A stretch of 64,000 nt of DNA, taken from Gelidibacter maritimus. GTDB taxonomy: Bacteria; Bacteroidota; Bacteroidia; Flavobacteriales; Flavobacteriaceae. Position 1 is the stretch's first letter, and each line of letters begins with the position of its first letter. Of the stretch, positions 45,774 through 55,431 are shown one piece after another. Location of the stretch: contig NZ_JACGLT010000002.1 in NCBI RefSeq assembly GCF_014062315.1, positions 434,001 through 498,000 of the forward strand. The letters are read 5' to 3'. The position numbers were made by a program, and so were the translations under genes. The notes under the pieces were generated by a model. It was not told the DNA's origin and searched no databases. It saw nothing but the letters and a program-made list of their open reading frames with translations.

Positions 45774-46115
45774 TAGATGATTTTAGAATGATTTTACGGA
45801 AGCGAAATTAATCAATAGCTTGAATCTTTTGCAACAATTGATTAATACTTTTTGAAAATTTAAATCTATAAAAAGTCGTGAGCTCTTCGTTCGATTTCGA
45901 ATTAATTATACAACACTAACCTGCCCGACCGTTCAGGCGATTGCCATCAATTTATTCTGACCTTTTTCCGACAGATATACGACGCTTAAAACATTATAGT
46001 TAAAAAATATTGAACAAAGGTTTATTTAATTAGACTGGTATCTCTTTAGATTAGAGACAATGCTCATATAAAAAACTATACGTTCCACGTGGAACATTTC
46101 AGTCAATATTACCAC
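45774..46115. other. Intergenic region holding a parS-like site
   Basis: 342 bp between the methyltransferase gene and the mnmG stop codon. I see no ORF. Its only clear element is the palindrome at 46082-46095. Confidence 0.6.
46082..46095. promoter_or_regulatory. parS-like centromere site 1
   Basis: GTTCCACGTGGAAC, a perfect 14-bp palindrome with the CACGTG core of ParB-binding parS sites; the full 16-mer differs from TGTTCCACGTGGAACA only in the first base. Located 20 bp after the mnmG stop. Confidence 0.65.
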
Positions 46116-47987
46116 TTATCTACCCATGTAGACCAAAAGGACGGATACATCACTAGGTGTTACACCACTGATTCGGGAAGCCTGCGAAATGGTTCGTGGT
46201 TGGATTTTCTCCAATTTTTGACGTGCTTCGATACTCATGGATTTCAATTTAGAATAATCAAATCCTTCAGGAATCTTCAAATCCTCCAGTCGATTCAGCT
46301 TATCCGCATTGTTCTTCTCTTTATCAATATATCCTGAATATTTTACCTGAATCTCTGCTTGTTCAATGGTTTCTTTATCGAGGTTATGCTCTTGAACATA
46401 TGCTTCAACACTTTCAATTTGTCTAACGTCGTCCATCGAAATATTAGGCCGAGCAAAAATCTTAAACAATTTTCCAGATTGATTTACCAAAGCAGAATCA
46501 TTCGCTTCCAAAATAGGATTGATATCCTCTGCCTGAACACTTGTTTGCTTAAAAAATTCAACAAAAGCTTCCGACTTGGAATGTTTCTCTTCCATTCTTC
46601 TCAGACGTTTTTCACTAGCCAAACCAAGTTCATACCCTTTAGGGGTCAATCTTAAATCGGCGTTATCCTGTCTCAATAAGGTTCGGTATTCGGCTCTGGA
46701 TGTAAACATACGATACGGCTCTTCTGTACCTTTTGTAATCAGATCATCAATTAAAACACCTATATAGGCTTCATTGCGTTTTAGGGTAAATTCCTCACGT
46801 TCCTGAACCTGAAGGGCGGCATTTATTCCCGCAATCAAACCTTGTGAAGCAGCTTCCTCATATCCTGTGGTTCCATTTATCTGCCCGGCAAAAAACAAAC
46901 CCTTAATCAATTTGGTTTCTAAGGTATGCTTTAACTGAGTTGGTGGAAAATAATCATATTCGATAGCATATCCAGGCCTGAAAAATTTCACTTTTTCAAA
47001 ACCAACAACCGATCGTAACGCTTTAAATTGAATATCTTCCGGAAGTGAAGTTGAGAACCCATTGACATAAACCTCTACGGTATTCCAACCCTCCGGTTCA
47101 ACAAATATTTGATGCCTATCTTTAGTGGCAAACCGATTGATCTTATCTTCTATGGAAGGACAATATCTTGGTCCGGTACTTTTAATTCGCCCATTAAACA
47201 TTGGCGAACGTTCAAATCCTTCCCGTAATAAATCGTGAACCAACGGACTGGTAAAGCTCATATGGCAATCACGTTGTTCTGTCAATGGTTTGGTCACATC
47301 TGAATAAGAGAACTTTTCAGGAACCTCATCTCCGGGCTGAACAACCATTTTGGAATAATCCAAAGAACGACCATCGACTCTTGGGGGCGTTCCTGTTTTC
47401 ATTCTACCAGACTCAAAACCCAACTCAACTAATTGCTCAGTAATTCCGGTAGCTGCCCTCTCACCTGCTCTACCACCACCAAAATTTTTATCACCTATAT
47501 GGATCAATCCATTCAAAAAGGTACCGTTGGTGAGCACAACCGTTTTCGCACTTACTTCTAAACCAAGCGAGGTTCTTACTCCAACAACTTCATCATTGTC
47601 CACAATTAATGTCGAAACCATATCTTGGTAAAAATCAAGATTTGGGGTATTTTCGAGCATCAATCGCCAATCTTCAGCAAAACGCATCCGATCACTTTGC
47701 ACCCTAGGACTCCACATAGCGGGACCCTTGGATTTGTTAAGCATTTTAAACTGTATTGCGGACGTATCACTTACAATCCCACTATATCCACCTAAGGCAT
47801 CAATTTCTCGCAGAATTTGCCCCTTTGCAATGCCACCCATAGCCGGATTACAGGACATCTGTGCGATATTTTGAAGGTTCATAGTAATCAATAATGTTGA
47901 ACTCCTCATATTGGCCGCCGCTGCCGCAGCTTCACTTCCAGCATGGCCACCGCCAACAACAATTACATCATATACTTTATCAAACAT
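46116..47987 (-). CDS. mnmG: tRNA uridine-5-carboxymethylaminomethyl modification enzyme MnmG (GidA)
   Basis: A 623-residue FAD enzyme that with MnmE modifies U34 of certain tRNAs. VIVVGGGHAGSEAAAAAANM is the FAD site; CNPAMGGIAKGQI, GTPPRVDGRSLDY, and the C-terminal KYSGYIDKEKNNADKL with SQASRISGVTPSDVSVLLV are MnmG signatures. Full family length. It is flanked on both sides by parS-like palindromes, which fits the classical position of gidA in the origin-proximal part of many chromosomes. Confidence 0.96.
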   Translation of the reverse strand: MFDKVYDVIVVGGGHAGSEAAAAAANMRSSTLLITMNLQNIAQMSCNPAMGGIAKGQILREIDALGGYSGIVSDTSAIQFKMLNKSKGPAMWSPRVQSDRMRFAEDWRLMLENTPNLDFYQDMVSTLIVDNDEVVGVRTSLGLEVSAKTVVLTNGTFLNGLIHIGDKNFGGGRAGERAATGITEQLVELGFESGRMKTGTPPRVDGRSLDYSKMVVQPGDEVPEKFSYSDVTKPLTEQRDCHMSFTSPLVHDLLREGFERSPMFNGRIKSTGPRYCPSIEDKINRFATKDRHQIFVEPEGWNTVEVYVNGFSTSLPEDIQFKALRSVVGFEKVKFFRPGYAIEYDYFPPTQLKHTLETKLIKGLFFAGQINGTTGYEEAASQGLIAGINAALQVQEREEFTLKRNEAYIGVLIDDLITKGTEEPYRMFTSRAEYRTLLRQDNADLRLTPKGYELGLASEKRLRRMEEKHSKSEAFVEFFKQTSVQAEDINPILEANDSALVNQSGKLFKIFARPNISMDDVRQIESVEAYVQEHNLDKETIEQAEIQVKYSGYIDKEKNNADKLNRLEDLKIPEGFDYSKLKSMSIEARQKLEKIQPRTISQASRISGVTPSDVSVLLVYMGR

Positions 47988-48010
47988 TGTTTGTTAATTT
48001 TTTAATTCGA

Positions 48011-48028
48011 TTGTTCCACGTGGAACAA
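48011..48028. promoter_or_regulatory. parS-like centromere site 2
   Basis: TTGTTCCACGTGGAACAA, a perfect 18-bp palindrome that contains the 16-mer TGTTCCACGTGGAACA, a close variant of known parS sequences. It lies 24 bp upstream of the mnmG start codon. Confidence 0.75.
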
Positions 48029-48098
48029 TAAGTTTATTTGAGACCAGAATTAGGTCCATCAGTACATCGGAAAAAAGTTATCCTAAAATAAAAGTTTG

Positions 48099-48106
48099 CA
48101 AATATA
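48099..48106 (-). promoter_or_regulatory. Putative -7 element (TATATTTG) of mnmG
   Basis: Matches TAnnTTTG on the - strand in the mnmG/ybeY gap, about 110 bp before the mnmG ATG; parS-like site 2 would then lie in the leader. Confidence 0.35.
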
Positions 48107-48123
48107 CGTTGATTTCCTGATAC

Positions 48124-48534
48124 TTATGATAATTTCGAAATGTAGTAGTTTTCTTTCGAACGCATTTCGGCTTGGTCCGACCCAGATTTGTCTTTATAAC
48201 CACAATAATGAAGGATACCATGAATCATAACTCGTTTCAATTCATTATCAAAAGTAACATCAAAATCATTGGCGTTCTCCTTAACTCTTTCAATTGAGAT
48301 ATAGATGTCACCACTAATAAGTTTGCCAAGTGTGTAATCAAAACTAATAATATCAGTTAAGGTATCGTGATCCAAAAATTCAATATTAAGATCTAAAAGA
48401 TAGGCATCATCGCAAAAAATATAGTTGATTTCCCCTTGCCTAAAACCTTCGTTCAAAATGGCATTAGTAATCCAAACCGATAGCTGGTCTTCATTATGCA
48501 ATTCAAATTCGGTTTCGTAATTAAAGCTGATCAT
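48124..48534 (-). CDS. ybeY: Endoribonuclease YbeY (16S rRNA maturation)
   Basis: A 136-residue metalloprotein. The Zn motif reads HGILHYCGYKD: the first two His are present, and the third ligand position, usually His in H-G-x-L-H-x-x-G-Y-D-H, is altered, as is common in Bacteroidota members. FCDDAYLLDLNIEFLDHDTLTDIISFDY is the conserved middle region. It begins inside the last 14 bp of the DUF4175 gene, so they are co-transcribed. Confidence 0.9.
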   Translation of the reverse strand: MISFNYETEFELHNEDQLSVWITNAILNEGFRQGEINYIFCDDAYLLDLNIEFLDHDTLTDIISFDYTLGKLISGDIYISIERVKENANDFDVTFDNELKRVMIHGILHYCGYKDKSGSDQAEMRSKENYYISKLS

Positions 48535-51500
48535 TCTCCTTTTTAAAATAGTCCTGTACCTTTTGTTTGTAAATTTGTTGCAAAGGTAAAGCTTGTCGAT
48601 TTAATATTTCAGTAGTATTAAAATATTCTTTAGCGGTAGGAATTTGATCGTTTATAGAGTTCTCAAACTGTTTAGTATTGGTATTGGATTCTCTTCTATT
48701 TTCTTCGCCCTGTAAGAACGTAGCATTTTCAAGTTTTAAAAGTTGATGCTGCAAATTCATCATCCGCTGCAGTGTTTGATTGGTAAACCCTTTATTGATC
48801 AAATCAGACTCAACGCTTTCCATTTGCTTCAATAACTGCTGTCCTTCTAAGCCATTGCCTAAATCTTTCAATTTCTCTTCCAAAGCCATTCTTAATTGTT
48901 GCTGTTGTTGGTAGATTCGATATAACTCGCCATTCATGTGCTCCGAAGAACTTTCACCCTCACCTTGTTGATTCCCTTCACTACCTTCCTTACCGTTATT
49001 TCCTGAGTCCCCCCCACCTTGTTCACCATCCATACCTCTACCGTCTTCATTACCATTACCATTCTTATCCTTGCCAGATTTATTCTTTTTCAAACCTTCT
49101 TCCATCTGTTTATTCAATTCTTCCTGGCTCATAATAATATCAGGTAATTGCATACCACCAGAACCTCCACCTTGTCCCTGTCCTTGCCCAGAACCATCAC
49201 CTTGAGAAGGATTCATATCCGCTTCCATATTGTCTAACACATCACTCAAAAAATTAGCTAAATCGTTGGTTGCTGTCATGGTATACTGCTGAGTGGCCAC
49301 ACCTTTATAAAGCATATTCTCAGAGAGCTCTTCCATAGATTTATCAATATTGAAAAAGACATCAGTAATCTTGGAATTTACATGTTCTGATAGTTTTGGT
49401 TGCCGAAGTGACAATGCAAAAAGACTATCATCAATATGCTCAAAATGCTCACGTAAACTACTTTGCCTGCGCAGAAATTTTCCATACTGATTATGATTAA
49501 TTTGGATGTTTTTGAACTGATCCATCAATTCCTCTTGTTCAAAAGAAAATAATAATAGGTTCTTTAATATCTGACGTAACATGGTCGCATCTTCCTGCAT
49601 TTGTTCTTGACCTCCTGACATCATGGACTGAGCCATTTTAGAACTCATTTCCTTCATTTTTTTTGAGGCATCCTTCTGTTTTTTTTGTGCGTCCTTTTGT
49701 TTTTGATTGGCATTGTTGGTGTCATTATTATCCTCAGCTTCCCTTTTCTTTTGAAGCTCATCAGAAGCATCCTGTTGATCCTTTTCTATTTCTTTTTCCA
49801 ACGCTTTATCCTGAGGAACATCCAACGGCTTTTTTAATGCCTGATTTTCTTTCTTGAGATCTTCCAATTCCTTTTGAAATTCTTCAAACTCTCTATTTAA
49901 TTCATCTTGCTTCTCCTTGGTATTGGTTTCCTTTTCTTCTTTAGATAATTGATCTTGCTTACCGGCCAATTTTTCAAGTACATGCTGCAATTTCTCAGCC
50001 TTTTTTGCAACATAATAACGTTTGGTCAACTCTAATAATTGCTGAAGACCCCTTTGTTTATTCTTATTTTGTTTAGCTAATTGATTTAATTTCTCCGTTA
50101 ACTCTTCTCTTTGGATTTTATTTTGAAGCTGTTCAAGTTCCTTTAACAATTGCTCGTCCTTTTGGAGTTGTGCCTCATTGTCTTTTAAGCGTTCTTTTAA
50201 ATCTTCCTTAAAGGGATCATTCTCGGTATTTTCAGGTTGAAAATCCTCAAGATTATCCTTAAGACGTTGGTTGAAATTCTGCATCATTTCCTCCTGTTGC
50301 TTTTGACGCTTTATGAAATTTTCGAGTTTTTTCTTATCATTAAAATTAAGCTGTTCCTTTTCCTTTTGCGTTCTTGATAACTCTTCCAATTGCTTTTCTT
50401 GCAATTTCATTTTCTCAAACGAATTATCCAAGTTCTTGATGGTTTCACTTTGCTCTTTCAGCCGTTTTATCTCCTCTTCATCTTTAGTGAGTTTTCTATA
50501 AGTAAACACCGGACTTTTTACGCTCTTAAAATTATGGATAGCATCATTATCAAAGACTTCAAAATACAATTCGTAAGTATTCCCCTCCTCTAATAGGATA
50601 TTATTAGGAAATGCGGTGACAAATTCTTCAAAATTAGAAGTTGAAATGGGAAGAGTCTGAATTTGTATATTATCCTCATTTTCAGCAACATAATACACTA
50701 ACTGTAATCTACTCAGCCCATAATCATCACTGGCTTGACCGTAAAAATAAAGCGACTGATTATCGATCGTATCCCTTTCAACCTTAATATTGAGTTCAGG
50801 ATACGCATCTTTTATCACCTGAATACTATAGGATAAATTTTCATAATCTTTAAGATCTCGATTACTCGTGGCTATATTATAATCCAATCTTGAAAACAAC
50901 CGTTTAGTGGCTTCAAAAGTATTGTTAGATTTCAGATCAAAATGTAAGGTATCCTTACTATACATTATAACTTCATCCGTAGCTTGGGTATTAATTTTCC
51001 AGGTCACTTTAGTGCCTTCTGGAATTGTCGTATTTCCCGTGCTTTTTAAAGTCTCATCTACTCTATTGGTATATGAAGGGTAATCCAATACCATTTCAAA
51101 ATTTACTAAGGTGGGTACATTAACAACCTGCAATTGGTATGTTTTAGAGACCACTTTATTTGCTGAAAGTGTAAAAGAAATCGGATTTTTTAAACTTGGG
51201 AAAACATATTCAAAGGCTCCCGGTTCGGTTTGCCTTAGAAAATAAGTTTCTCCTGAATAGTGAATTTGTGCGTTTTCTGGGATTAATTGACCAGCCGTCT
51301 TAATGACCAATTTAAAGTCTTTATTCTCTATAGCTTGAAGGTTTTCATTAACCACAAAAAACTGAAAAGGGGCTGGCGGCTCATAAGCTGTTTTATAATT
51401 TACAACACGTTCATAGCTATCACTAAACCAATTAAAATGGCCGGTAATAAATGTCAAGACTAAAATAAGAACGGGAATTGCAGCATATTTAAGATACTTT

Positions 51501-51952
51501 ACGTTCTTATTAAAATTTATAGCTAATTTGAAGGGAACGGGTTTCAATTCGGCCGATTTTTGTTCTATGCTTGCCAATAAAAGTTCGGAATGTTCAGAAT
51601 TTTTTTGGAGCTGAAGCACATTCAACAATTTATCATTGACTTCCGGAAAGTGCTTGCCGATAATATGGGAGGCCTGTTCATAATCAATTCCTTTTTGAAG
51701 TTTAAATAGTTTTGACAATGGCCAAAGAATAAATCGGACAAATAAGGCCAATTCTACCGCTATAAAGACCCAGAAAAGAATGGTTCTTGCCGTTGGTCCT
51801 AACCACAACACATATTCAATAAATAAGGTGAATAAAAGATACAGCAAGCCAATGGCAAAAAATAAAATCGTGCCCTTGAGCAAATCGTTTATATAATAGC
51901 GCCTGATAAACTGTTCGAGCTTGGATTGTATGCTTTTGAAATTGTTTAACAC
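48521..51952 (-). CDS. DUF4175 family large membrane protein
   Basis: A 1143-residue protein. Three membrane helices lie near the N terminus (about 22-45, 52-78, 150-172), followed by beta-rich extracytoplasmic modules (about 190-480), a very long charged coiled-coil of Glu, Lys and Gln (about 490-780), a helical segment with Met-rich KMKEMSSKMAQSMMSGG, and a Gly/Asn/Gln-rich low-complexity part (about 935-1025). This fits DUF4175 of Bacteroidota; function unknown, envelope location likely. The start is GTG at 51952: no ATG lies between it and the in-frame stop at 51977-51979. Overlaps ybeY by 14 bp. Confidence 0.8.
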   Translation of the reverse strand: MLNNFKSIQSKLEQFIRRYYINDLLKGTILFFAIGLLYLLFTLFIEYVLWLGPTARTILFWVFIAVELALFVRFILWPLSKLFKLQKGIDYEQASHIIGKHFPEVNDKLLNVLQLQKNSEHSELLLASIEQKSAELKPVPFKLAINFNKNVKYLKYAAIPVLILVLTFITGHFNWFSDSYERVVNYKTAYEPPAPFQFFVVNENLQAIENKDFKLVIKTAGQLIPENAQIHYSGETYFLRQTEPGAFEYVFPSLKNPISFTLSANKVVSKTYQLQVVNVPTLVNFEMVLDYPSYTNRVDETLKSTGNTTIPEGTKVTWKINTQATDEVIMYSKDTLHFDLKSNNTFEATKRLFSRLDYNIATSNRDLKDYENLSYSIQVIKDAYPELNIKVERDTIDNQSLYFYGQASDDYGLSRLQLVYYVAENEDNIQIQTLPISTSNFEEFVTAFPNNILLEEGNTYELYFEVFDNDAIHNFKSVKSPVFTYRKLTKDEEEIKRLKEQSETIKNLDNSFEKMKLQEKQLEELSRTQKEKEQLNFNDKKKLENFIKRQKQQEEMMQNFNQRLKDNLEDFQPENTENDPFKEDLKERLKDNEAQLQKDEQLLKELEQLQNKIQREELTEKLNQLAKQNKNKQRGLQQLLELTKRYYVAKKAEKLQHVLEKLAGKQDQLSKEEKETNTKEKQDELNREFEEFQKELEDLKKENQALKKPLDVPQDKALEKEIEKDQQDASDELQKKREAEDNNDTNNANQKQKDAQKKQKDASKKMKEMSSKMAQSMMSGGQEQMQEDATMLRQILKNLLLFSFEQEELMDQFKNIQINHNQYGKFLRRQSSLREHFEHIDDSLFALSLRQPKLSEHVNSKITDVFFNIDKSMEELSENMLYKGVATQQYTMTATNDLANFLSDVLDNMEADMNPSQGDGSGQGQGQGGGSGGMQLPDIIMSQEELNKQMEEGLKKNKSGKDKNGNGNEDGRGMDGEQGGGDSGNNGKEGSEGNQQGEGESSSEHMNGELYRIYQQQQQLRMALEEKLKDLGNGLEGQQLLKQMESVESDLINKGFTNQTLQRMMNLQHQLLKLENATFLQGEENRRESNTNTKQFENSINDQIPTAKEYFNTTEILNRQALPLQQIYKQKVQDYFKKENDQL

Positions 51953-52534
51953 TGATTTGGTGATTATTTTAAAGATTTAGGTTTAGGGTAAATTAAGTAT
52001 AAATATATAACTTACTAAACTACAATTTTATTTTAATCTGTAACCCTCTAAATATGATAAGCTTGTGTTAATTAAGAAGTGTAATTAATGAGCTTGAAAT
52101 TGAAGTTGATGATGCTATTTCAAATGGTCTCATTGTGGTAAGGCTAGGTTAGGGTAAGGGCAGTCAAATACTCGTGTATATCAGTAACTGTATTTTTGCG
52201 TGCCAAGCCTTCTAATGCGCAGTGTGAAAACTCTTGGAAGTCCAAGTTAAAGATCAAGAATTTCTAGGGGTTTCCTATCGGCAAGAGCAGAAAGGCTAAC
52301 TAAGTAGGTCAAAGAATTACCCTTTTAAATTTGATGCTAGCTTAGTGGTATCAAAACCAATGATGGAATAATTAACTAAACTTAGAATGGGTCTACGCAT
52401 TTGTTTGTCCGAATCTTTTGTATTGGGGTGAAAGATTAGCAAAGGTCTGAACTTTGAACTCTAAACTTTGCTCTCGAAAACCTTGAACCTTGCTTCTTAA
52501 AAATCTATCTTTGTAATACTAAATCCATTACAAA
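51953..52534. other. 582-bp intergenic region upstream of gltX
   Basis: Between divergent genes DUF4175 and gltX. It contains the gltX promoter at its right end and a TATTTTTG motif near 52190. Short broken reading frames are seen (for example after 52087 on the + strand) but none is convincing, and I do not recognise them. It could be a decayed gene or a long regulatory region. Confidence 0.4.
52483..52513 (+). promoter_or_regulatory. Bacteroidota-type promoter of gltX
   Basis: TTG (52483-52485), 20-bp spacer, TATCTTTG (52506-52513), 21 bp before the gltX ATG. Both boxes match the consensus. Confidence 0.6.
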
Positions 52535-54046
52535 ATGACCGATCAAGTTCGTGTGCGCTTTGCACCTAGTCCAACCGGACCTTTACATATTGGTGGTGTC
52601 CGCACTGCCCTTTACAATTATTTATTTGCCAAAAAGCATAATGGTTCTTTTATCCTCAGAATTGAAGATACCGACCAAAACCGCTATGTAGAAGGTTCTG
52701 AACAGTATATTATTGACGCTTTAAATTGGTGTCAAATTCCTTTTGATGAAGGTCCTGAACACAATGAGAAATTTGGACCTTACCGTCAAAGTGAACGTAA
52801 ACATCTGTATCAGGAATATGCTGAAAAACTTATAGCTTCAGGCCATGCTTATTATGCCTTTGACACTGCCGAAAGTTTAGAGCATCAGCGGAAAAATCAT
52901 GAATCCAAAGGAAAAACCTTTATTTATAATTGGCACAATAGAAAGCTTTTGCTCAATTCATTAGCGCTTTCTAAAGAAGAAACGCAAGCTAAGTTGGATG
53001 CTGGAGAAGATTATGTCATCCGATTCAAATCGCCTCAGGACCAAACTCTACATTTAAAGGATATTATAAGAGGTGAAATTACTATTGATACCAATATTTT
53101 AGATGATAAAGTTTTGTTTAAGAGTGATGGCATGCCTACCTACCACTTAGCCAATATTGTAGATGATCATCTAATGGAAATCACTCATGTAATACGCGGT
53201 GAGGAATGGTTGCCTTCTTTGGCCCTACACTATCAATTATACGATGCTTTTGGATGGGAAAAACCACAATTTGCTCATTTACCTTTGTTGCTTAAACCTA
53301 CCGGAAAAGGGAAGCTAAGCAAGCGTGATGGCGACAAATTAGGTTTTCCTGTATTTCCTTTAGAATGGAAAGATCCTCAAACCGGCGATGTCTCCCGTGG
53401 TTATAGAGAAGACGGGTATTTTGCCGATGGCCTGATCAACTTTTTAGCACTGTTAGGCTGGAATCCTGGAACAGAACAAGAACAATTTAGTTTAGAAGAA
53501 TTGGTTGATGCTTTTGAATTGGAGCGTGTCCATAAATCTGGTGCCCGTTTTGATCCCGATAAGATCAAATGGTTCAATCATCAATATATGCAACATCAAA
53601 ATGACGATGAATTAGCCGAAATCTTTCAGGAAAATCAGCCACAATTAAAAGCTATAGACCCTGGTTATATTGCATTGGTCATTGGACTCATTAAAGAACG
53701 TGCCACTTTTATCAGCGATTTCTGGGACCTATCTTCTTACTTTTTTGAGGCACCACAAGTTTACGATGAGAAGGCTTTCGCTAAAGTTATGAACAAGGAT
53801 ACCCGTGAATTGATGAGCGAATTGGAGCAAGTAATTACCCATGTATCAGATTTTACGGTTAAGAACATTCAAACCGATGTGAAAGCCTGGATTGGTAAAA
53901 AAGGTGTCGGATTTGGTAAGGTGATGCAACCTTTACGACTAGCTTTGGTTGGTGCAATGCAAGGACCTGACGTATTTGAAATTATGTTTTTAATAGGTAA
54001 AGCAGAAACTGTCCAACGTATTGATAAATTGGTGCAAACCTTATAA
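52535..54046 (+). CDS. gltX: Glutamate--tRNA ligase
   Basis: A 503-residue class I synthetase. FAPSPTGPLHIGGVRTALYNYLFAKK holds the HIGH-type signature; GKLSKRDG is the KMSKS loop; LRIEDTDQNR and HVIRGEEWLPS are typical. The C-terminal anticodon-binding domain is complete. Since glnS is also present, this enzyme is probably discriminating for tRNA-Glu. Confidence 0.96.
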   Translation: MTDQVRVRFAPSPTGPLHIGGVRTALYNYLFAKKHNGSFILRIEDTDQNRYVEGSEQYIIDALNWCQIPFDEGPEHNEKFGPYRQSERKHLYQEYAEKLIASGHAYYAFDTAESLEHQRKNHESKGKTFIYNWHNRKLLLNSLALSKEETQAKLDAGEDYVIRFKSPQDQTLHLKDIIRGEITIDTNILDDKVLFKSDGMPTYHLANIVDDHLMEITHVIRGEEWLPSLALHYQLYDAFGWEKPQFAHLPLLLKPTGKGKLSKRDGDKLGFPVFPLEWKDPQTGDVSRGYREDGYFADGLINFLALLGWNPGTEQEQFSLEELVDAFELERVHKSGARFDPDKIKWFNHQYMQHQNDDELAEIFQENQPQLKAIDPGYIALVIGLIKERATFISDFWDLSSYFFEAPQVYDEKAFAKVMNKDTRELMSELEQVITHVSDFTVKNIQTDVKAWIGKKGVGFGKVMQPLRLALVGAMQGPDVFEIMFLIGKAETVQRIDKLVQTL

Positions 54047-54137
54047 GTGGGTTGATTTCTAGTATAAAACGGAAGTTACAGTGGAAATATAGCTTAATTT
54101 AGTGTTTTACATTATCTCACCATTAAAAACCTATGTT

Positions 54138-55070
54138 ATGTTTGCCATTCCCTTTATTATCATTGGATTAATCATACTAATTTCTTCATTTTTTACTGTA
54201 AAGCAACAATCAGCCGCCATAGTAGAACGTTTTGGAAAATTTCAGAGTATTCGGCATTCCGGTCTTCAGATGAAAATTCCGATAATTGACCGAATTGCAG
54301 GTAGAATGAGCCTTAAAATCCAACAATTAGACGTGATTGTTGAAACAAAAACCTTGGACGATGTTTTTGTACGTTTAAAAATATCGGTTCAGTTTATGGT
54401 TATTTCCAAGAAAGTTTATGATGCTTTTTATAAATTGGATTATGCCCACGATCAGATTACAAGCTATGTATTTGATGTGGTACGTGCCGAAGTGCCTAAA
54501 ATGAAATTGGATGACGTCTTCGTTAAAAAAGACGATATCGCCATTGCCGTAAAAACCGAACTGAATGATGCCATGTCAGATTATGGCTATGACATCATTA
54601 AAACACTGGTCACGGATATTGATCCAGACGCTCAAGTAAAAGCCGCAATGAATAGAATTAACGCTTCTGAACGTGAAAAAATTGCCGCACAGTTTGAGGG
54701 TGATGCCGCCCGTATCTTAATAGTAGAACGCGCCAAGGCAGAAGCTGAAAGTAAGCGATTGCAAGGTCAGGGAATTGCCGACCAACGACGTGAAATTGCA
54801 CGTGGATTGGAAGAATCAGTTGACGTATTGAACCGGGTTGGAATCAACTCTCAGGAAGCTTCAGCACTGATTGTAGTGACACAACATTATGACACGCTTC
54901 AATCTATTGGAGAGCATGTTAATAGCAACTTGATATTGTTACCTAACTCTCCTCAAGCTGGCAGTGATATGCTGAACAACATGGTAGCCAGTTTTACAGC
55001 GAGTAATCAGATTGGCGAAGCTATGAAAGAAGCAAAATTAAAGAAGAAAAATGAGGATAAAAACAGTTAA
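54138..55070 (+). CDS. SPFH (band 7/prohibitin) domain membrane protein
   Basis: About 310 residues from the ATG at 54138; an upstream GTG at 54102 would add a poorly hydrophobic lead and is less likely. One N-terminal membrane helix (FAIPFIIIGLIILISSFF), then the SPFH domain (AAIVERFGKFQSIRHSGLQMKIP onwards) and a long helical region rich in Ala, Glu and Arg with AERAKAEAESKR-like repeats. It resembles the HflK/stomatin-type proteins that form membrane scaffolds. No NfeD partner is next to it. A terminator lies at 55187-55216. Confidence 0.87.
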   Translation: MFAIPFIIIGLIILISSFFTVKQQSAAIVERFGKFQSIRHSGLQMKIPIIDRIAGRMSLKIQQLDVIVETKTLDDVFVRLKISVQFMVISKKVYDAFYKLDYAHDQITSYVFDVVRAEVPKMKLDDVFVKKDDIAIAVKTELNDAMSDYGYDIIKTLVTDIDPDAQVKAAMNRINASEREKIAAQFEGDAARILIVERAKAEAESKRLQGQGIADQRREIARGLEESVDVLNRVGINSQEASALIVVTQHYDTLQSIGEHVNSNLILLPNSPQAGSDMLNNMVASFTASNQIGEAMKEAKLKKKNEDKNS

Positions 55071-55186
55071 ATCTGAAGAGCAAAGGGCTTTGAATCAAAA
55101 ATTCCAAAGGTTGGAATTTTGAGAATTGCACTTACATTTCTGCTTTCTTTAGACTATGGATAATTACAGATAAACTGAATATGAGG

Positions 55187-55216
55187 CCAATTCATAACTT
55201 ATGAATTGGTCTTTTT
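55187..55216 (+). terminator. Terminator of the SPFH gene
   Basis: CCAATTCATAA (55187-55197), one base, TTATGAATTGG (55199-55209), then TCTTTTTT on the + strand. It lies 117 bp after the SPFH stop and just before the convergent small gene. Confidence 0.7.
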
Positions 55217-55218
55217 TA

Positions 55219-55431
55219 TTACATACTACTCTTCTTATACTTCTTGACCAAAGCCTTTAAGCTGCTCAAATATTTGTTTAACGCTTCATTATCAACCTTA
55301 GCCTTCGGATCATTATCATTAGGAAGCGTCAAAGGCCGTTCATCTAAATATTTTTCAAGCTCTGGATAATTATCTTCAATATCTTTGGTAATTTCCATGA
55401 TTTCCGACAATATATTTTGTGATATTTTCAT
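55219..55431 (-). CDS. Small hypothetical helical protein (70 aa)
   Basis: A 70-residue, highly charged protein (ILSEIMEITKDIEDNYPEL at the N terminus, YLSSLKALVKKYKKSSM at the end) predicted to be two helices joined by a proline-containing loop. No signal or membrane segment. I do not recognise a family. Its frame ends right beside the SPFH terminator, and the composition is consistent with a real gene, but no promoter element is clear. Confidence 0.55.
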   Translation of the reverse strand: MKISQNILSEIMEITKDIEDNYPELEKYLDERPLTLPNDNDPKAKVDNEALNKYLSSLKALVKKYKKSSM

